Source: Microvelia longipes
Lineage: Eukaryota; Arthropoda; Insecta; Hemiptera; Veliidae
Direction of reading: 5' to 3'
Assembly (NCBI GenBank): GCA_018340805.1
Contig: JACMZG010001914.1
Coordinates: forward strand, 855,056-919,055
Length of the DNA: 64,000 nucleotides
The position numbers and the translations under genes are program-made. The number at the start of each line of letters is the position of its first letter. The first letter of the stretch is position 1. Below are positions 59,971-64,000 of this stretch, piece by piece. Below the pieces are notes generated by a model, which made no database searches, was not told the origin of the DNA, and worked only from the letters and a program-made list of their open reading frames with translations.

Positions 59971-61732
59971 AAAGAGGTATCAAGTGATCCGCAAAACTTT
60001 TTAAGAGGTCTTAAAAGCATATAATAAATAAAATTTAAACGTATTAATTTTTTCGGATGAGGTAACGTTAAAGTAGGACCTACTTAAACCATTCTTCGAA
60101 ATGTTTAACCCATATTTTTGTCTTTAAATTATTAATTTTTCTTATAAGATCGATCTATTTGTTTAAAATAATATAACACCGAAGAATTTCAGTTTCATTA
60201 CGAGTATCAAATGAAATGACTTGAGCCCTTCTCTTTGCAGTAAGGTCTTTTAGAAACTGGGACTTCGGCTTTAGTAAGTTTTATACGCTGCAACCCAAAA
60301 CACTAAAATATGGCGCTCTCTAAAACAAGTATTCATAAAGATAGAAAGTTTATTCAAGGATTTGATCCCTGAGTTTTTCTTTATTTCTGCAAGAAAAACA
60401 TAAGACATTATAAATAAACAAAGAAAAATATTGATTTTATTCTTAAAGTGATATTGATTGTCAAATATAATACAATTAATAGATACGGCTTGATAAAGGA
60501 GATTTCCCAAAAGAAAACGTGATATCTTAAAAATGCATGAGCTTGCAAATCTTAAACTTCAAACTGTTTTTCCTATAAGGTTACTGGGTTGAAAAAAAGT
60601 TGAGAATAGTTAAAGGTCGAGCTGTCAAAGCGAGCAAAGATATGGTGGAACAGGTCTTGTGGAAGACATGATCACACAGGCCACTGGTACCGCCAGACGC
60701 CACGGCGGAGCTAGTCAAGCGAACAGACGAGTCTGGCCACGACCCCCCTGCAGAAAGAACGCCGACCCCGGGTAGCCGTTCCCTCGCCTAACCATTTATC
60801 AAATATCTGACAAATATAGATAGCACGACTCTTCTGTTCTCATACGTTTATTATTTCGTTTGAATATATCTTATTATAAAATAGTTAATTTTTTTTATTT
60901 ATTAGAAATTTCTTTAAATTTATTATTAGTCTGAAGTAGTTAGCTGAGGCTTGTTTCTGATACATTGTTGGATATAAAAATGCACTTGGACTGGATAATT
61001 GGTTGTTCGTCTCAGTTATTTTACCATTAATCCAGAACTCTTTAGTGACTGGTGATTGTTGATTAATGTTGATAATGTTGATTAAAATCGAACATTAGAA
61101 ACTTTCGAGAACATCACTCACTTATTTCGAAGAAAGCTATGAAAGTAAGAATCAAAGAGTAAGTCTAACTTAAACATAAGTTTTTAAACATTAAGATTAA
61201 TTAAGTTTTGTTACTGTGGCTGGCCTGTATTATTACCGATTTACTTTTTTTATAGCAATTATCCGGAGCAATTATTGAATTTTTAACTAATCAATACTCT
61301 AAAAACCCGATAGCAATCAATAGCCTATAAAACAACCTGATTAATTAGTTCCATTTAATCGAAGTTTTAATTATTTACTCAAAAGTAATACGGTTGACAT
61401 TTCTTTCTTTAATTTCTATCCCGTTATTTTAATTTTGAATTCATCCGTTATTAACAAAAAATTTTAATTTGATACCCGTTATCTTGTTCAACCCTTTTAT
61501 TTTATACGATAAAAATTCTTCGTTCTTAAAAATCGAAAATGACAAGTGACATAAAAGAGATTTTTCTGAAGTTGAAAACATTTTGTAATTTGGACTTAAC
61601 AAACCTTATCAGCCAAAAGAGAACAAGCAGACAATAAAAATGCGGGTTTGGTCTGGGATTATCAAATAGACCTTAAGAAAGTGTATCTTTTAAGGCCTTA
61701 AGACTTTAACCAAGGAATATATAATGTATGTG

Positions 61733-61764
<32 letters not shown>

Positions 61765-62117
61765 ATATATGCTTCTTTTCTTTATCTTTCTTACGAGAAG
61801 TTATAATGTTAATTTCAGTTTATTCTTTTCCAATTATTTGTTATCGAACTATTCATGATGATAAATACAGAAGTTTGTTGCATAAGTGTCTTCTATAATT
61901 AGAAGTAATATTTATTGAAATAAATATTATTAATACTTGTGTGTGGGACACAAAAGAGGGTAGATTTTATTACATTAAATAAATTATATTTCACTATTTA
62001 CACGTAGCAGATTCATAATAAATTCATGCAAAGAAATTAGTATAAATAACGTCTGAAATATCTTATCAAGTAGTATAACCGTTGCTATTAAAATATACTA
62101 AATACTTGTAATCTTAA
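59971..62117. other. Intergenic sequence with a GC-rich patch and an AT microsatellite
   Basis: 60,655-60,785 is markedly GC-rich (gccagacgccacggcgg, cgccgaccccgggtagcc). A TATAAAA at 60973-60979 and a tcagtt at 61012 follow, so an LTR or promoter is possible but unproven. (AT)n lies at 61,735-61,760. Confidence 0.4.
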
Positions 62118-62395
62118 CCGCCTCCGTGGCCGAGGTCGTTAAGGCGTTAGTCTTTACATTGACCTTTGACACCCACGGAGGTCTGGCGTTCGCATCCCAG
62201 GTTACGCTCGCAGTATATAGAAGATTATTGTTTAGATATACTATCCCCAACTTTAGAATTCACTTTGAGCTTAACGGTTTTGAGCTTAACGGTTGCTACT
62301 ACCAACCGAGGTGGTTCCCGCAGGGGTTATTCCTGATGAGCCGCAAGGCTCAAAACGGGCATTATTATTATATTATTACTTGCAATCTTGAATTG
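62118..62395 (+). repeat. tRNA-Ser/Leu-derived SINE
   Basis: The head has box A (gtggccgaggtcgttaagg) and box B (ggcgttcgcatccc, within a ctgg/ccag stem), with the long spacing expected of a class II tRNA. The body contains a tandem 15-bp duplication (tgagcttaacggttt) and a hairpin ctgatgagccgcaaggctcaaaac. The end is ATT-rich. The 109-codon frame across it is incidental. Confidence 0.82.
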
Positions 62396-62607
62396 GAAAT
62401 GCAATTTTTAATTATTTGGTCTGCAGTTATGCCAAATTTTGACTTAATGAAATAAAAACCCGTTAAGAGACGTGAGTTACATAGATAATGAAATATCTTG
62501 CTGAGCAAGCAGGCACTGGAGTAGACTGGTCGGAACTGGCAGGCCAACCAGTTTCTCCATGCCTGTGTCCATTATAAAACTACGCTCTAGAGTTTGTTGC
62601 TCTAGAG

Positions 62608-63371
62608 CAGCGTTTCCCAACCTTTTCAGAACCGCGACCCTATAATTTGCTTTTCTAAAGTTTGGCGACCCAAATGCATTTATTTTGCATAACCTGAAAA
62701 TTGCAGGCGTTTTTATTTTTTTCCGAACTAGTTATGACTTCTGCCATTACGCCTATCCTATTAGAGAATTTTATTCCCAAAAGAAATTTGCTGAAAAGAA
62801 TAAAAAAATAAAATATGTATGATATCAATGACTATTTTGTTGCTGTTGGTTTTTCACTAATAAGTCAAGTCGTGATTTGTTTATTCATTTCACTAATTTA
62901 ATTGAAATTAAATGTATAAAATAAATAAACCGGTAACACATAATAATTATAAAAAACTTGTACGCGATATTAACTACTTTGATGATTGTTAGAATCAAAT
63001 TTACATATAATTGAACATTATAATTTTAATAACCGAACCTTTAAAAGAAGTGATAAGAACTGTTAAATACAGTATTATCATTGGTATAACAATTCATCAA
63101 AGTTAGCAAGAATTAGATAAAGGGTGGGTCTGTCGGTAAAGGACTTCTAAGAAATATTTTGGCCGCGGCTTCTTTTGTTATCGCATGTTTAAAGTATTAT
63201 AAATTTCTAAAAATAATATCTGTTTAAGCAAATCTGTTATTTGCTTATAATAATGTTTTTACATAAACCTTTGTCATTTTTTGGATTTGTTAATAATAAA
63301 AAAATTTGGCGACCCAAAACATTTCGTTCGCGACCCAATCTGGGTCGCGACCCAAGGGTTGGGAAGGGCTG
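62608..63371. mobile_element. Non-autonomous hAT transposon
   Basis: A 764-bp element with inverted ends cagcgtttcccaacc and ggttgggaagggctg, followed inward by the typical hAT-MITE words ccgcgaccct and gggtcgcgaccca. It is flanked by a perfect 8-bp target duplication ctctagag (62600-62607 and 63372-63379). The interior is AT-rich with no transposase. The target site fits both nTnnnnAn and nnnTAnnn, so Ac versus Buster affinity is not resolved. Confidence 0.95.
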
Positions 63372-63379
63372 CTCTAGAG

Positions 63380-64000
63380 TTTTTAATCCTCCAGTCATTA
63401 TCTCCGCCCAGCACTAACATGTCAATCGTCTCTCAAAAGAACAATCTTGAAATATTTTCCTGTAACTGTAACCTATTTTAAAAAATTTATTAAAACTCCT
63501 TGAGTTAAGCAATAAAGATTTGGCTGACGTAAGAAGTACATATTGTATATTATATCAAGTCTAATTCTGCGATTGGTTTTTGCAGCTCTCTTAAGTATAA
63601 TAGAATATAGTTACTCTTAATTATATATCCTAAGTGGGTGGGTGATCTTAAATATTCTAGCCGTCATAAAAAATAATGGTGGGTGGCTTTATCTACAAAT
63701 AGAATAAGGTTGAAATAAAGTTTTAATATCACAATTGAAACAATAGTTAAGTATGAACAAGAACCTGGAAGAAAAAAGGAACTGTAAAGTTTATTTCAAA
63801 CATGACGTAGAGTTGGAGTTAAAAACACTTGTTGAACAATATTATTATCATGACACTCTCTATTCGGACCACATATTACATTTACCCCTCTGAACCATTT
63901 CTATGACATTAAAGGATGGAAAGGATTAGTATTAAAAGAACATTTATAGCTAAAACATGGAAAAAACAACAATGTTAATATTGCATCTTGGTTCAAAAAA
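63380..64000. other. AT-rich intergenic sequence, no gene seen
   Basis: Nothing recognised to the end of the window. Confidence 0.45.

Noticed and set aside
62331..62366. Active hammerhead ribozyme
   Set aside because: The stem register is wrong: GAGCC/GGCTC pairs through the positions that should be the core G-A, and GAAA is replaced by AAAA.
62126..62455. 109-codon frame as a gene
   Set aside because: It lies exactly over the tRNA-derived SINE.

Overview
This window is AT-rich, gene-poor animal DNA. It most resembles the intergenic or heterochromatic sequence of a large insect genome, possibly hemipteran; the order is a low-confidence inference. No complete host protein gene is recognisable. 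What can be supported is almost entirely mobile and repetitive DNA: one intact LTR retrotransposon, decayed non-LTR elements, DNA-transposon derivatives, palindromic foldback arrays, SINE-like pieces, satellites and microsatellites.

Layout. 0.45-1.2 kb: a 21-bp tandem repeat followed by a 79-bp repeat rich in TGTCGA. 3.9-4.5 kb: a terminal-inverted-repeat MITE. 5.2-7.45 kb: a 5'-truncated, frameshifted CR1/Jockey-superfamily non-LTR retrotransposon on the minus strand. 8.3-15.6 kb: a nested palindromic complex. It has three foldback units (FB1-FB3) with 291-bp-class arms and 123-bp loops, two inverted ~0.9-kb U modules separated by 1.9 kb, and palindromes P1 and P2 built partly from strings of small hairpins and ~141-bp tandem units.

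15,634-25,291: an apparently complete Ty3/gypsy-type LTR retrotransposon, inserted inside one of those 141-bp units with a 4-bp target duplication (AAGG). It has ~1.3-kb LTRs, a tRNA-Lys-type primer-binding site, a 2.5-kb T-rich leader, gag, and pol (protease, RT, RNase H, integrase) in the -1 frame behind a canonical GGGAAAC slippery heptamer. There is no env. The leader looks like an intron, with a donor in U5 and an acceptor just before gag.

25.3-44 kb: intergenic DNA with dispersed copies of a composite repeat. Several copies carry a segment matching the internal promoter region of 5S rRNA. 44.9-47.4 kb: two foldback elements, the first a nearly perfect 2 x 580-bp palindrome with Tc1/mariner-like TA borders. 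48.1 kb: a pre-miRNA-like hairpin. 51.0-51.6 kb and 59.6-60.0 kb: tandem satellites. 62.1 kb: a tRNA-Ser/Leu-derived SINE. 62.6-63.4 kb: a non-autonomous hAT element with a clear 8-bp target duplication.

Only gag and pol of the LTR element look like working genes: Gag would form the particle, and the Pol frame would supply processing, reverse transcription and integration. The repeats worth most follow-up are the 5S-promoter composite family, the palindromic complex with an inverted loop, and the retrotransposon's intron-like leader.
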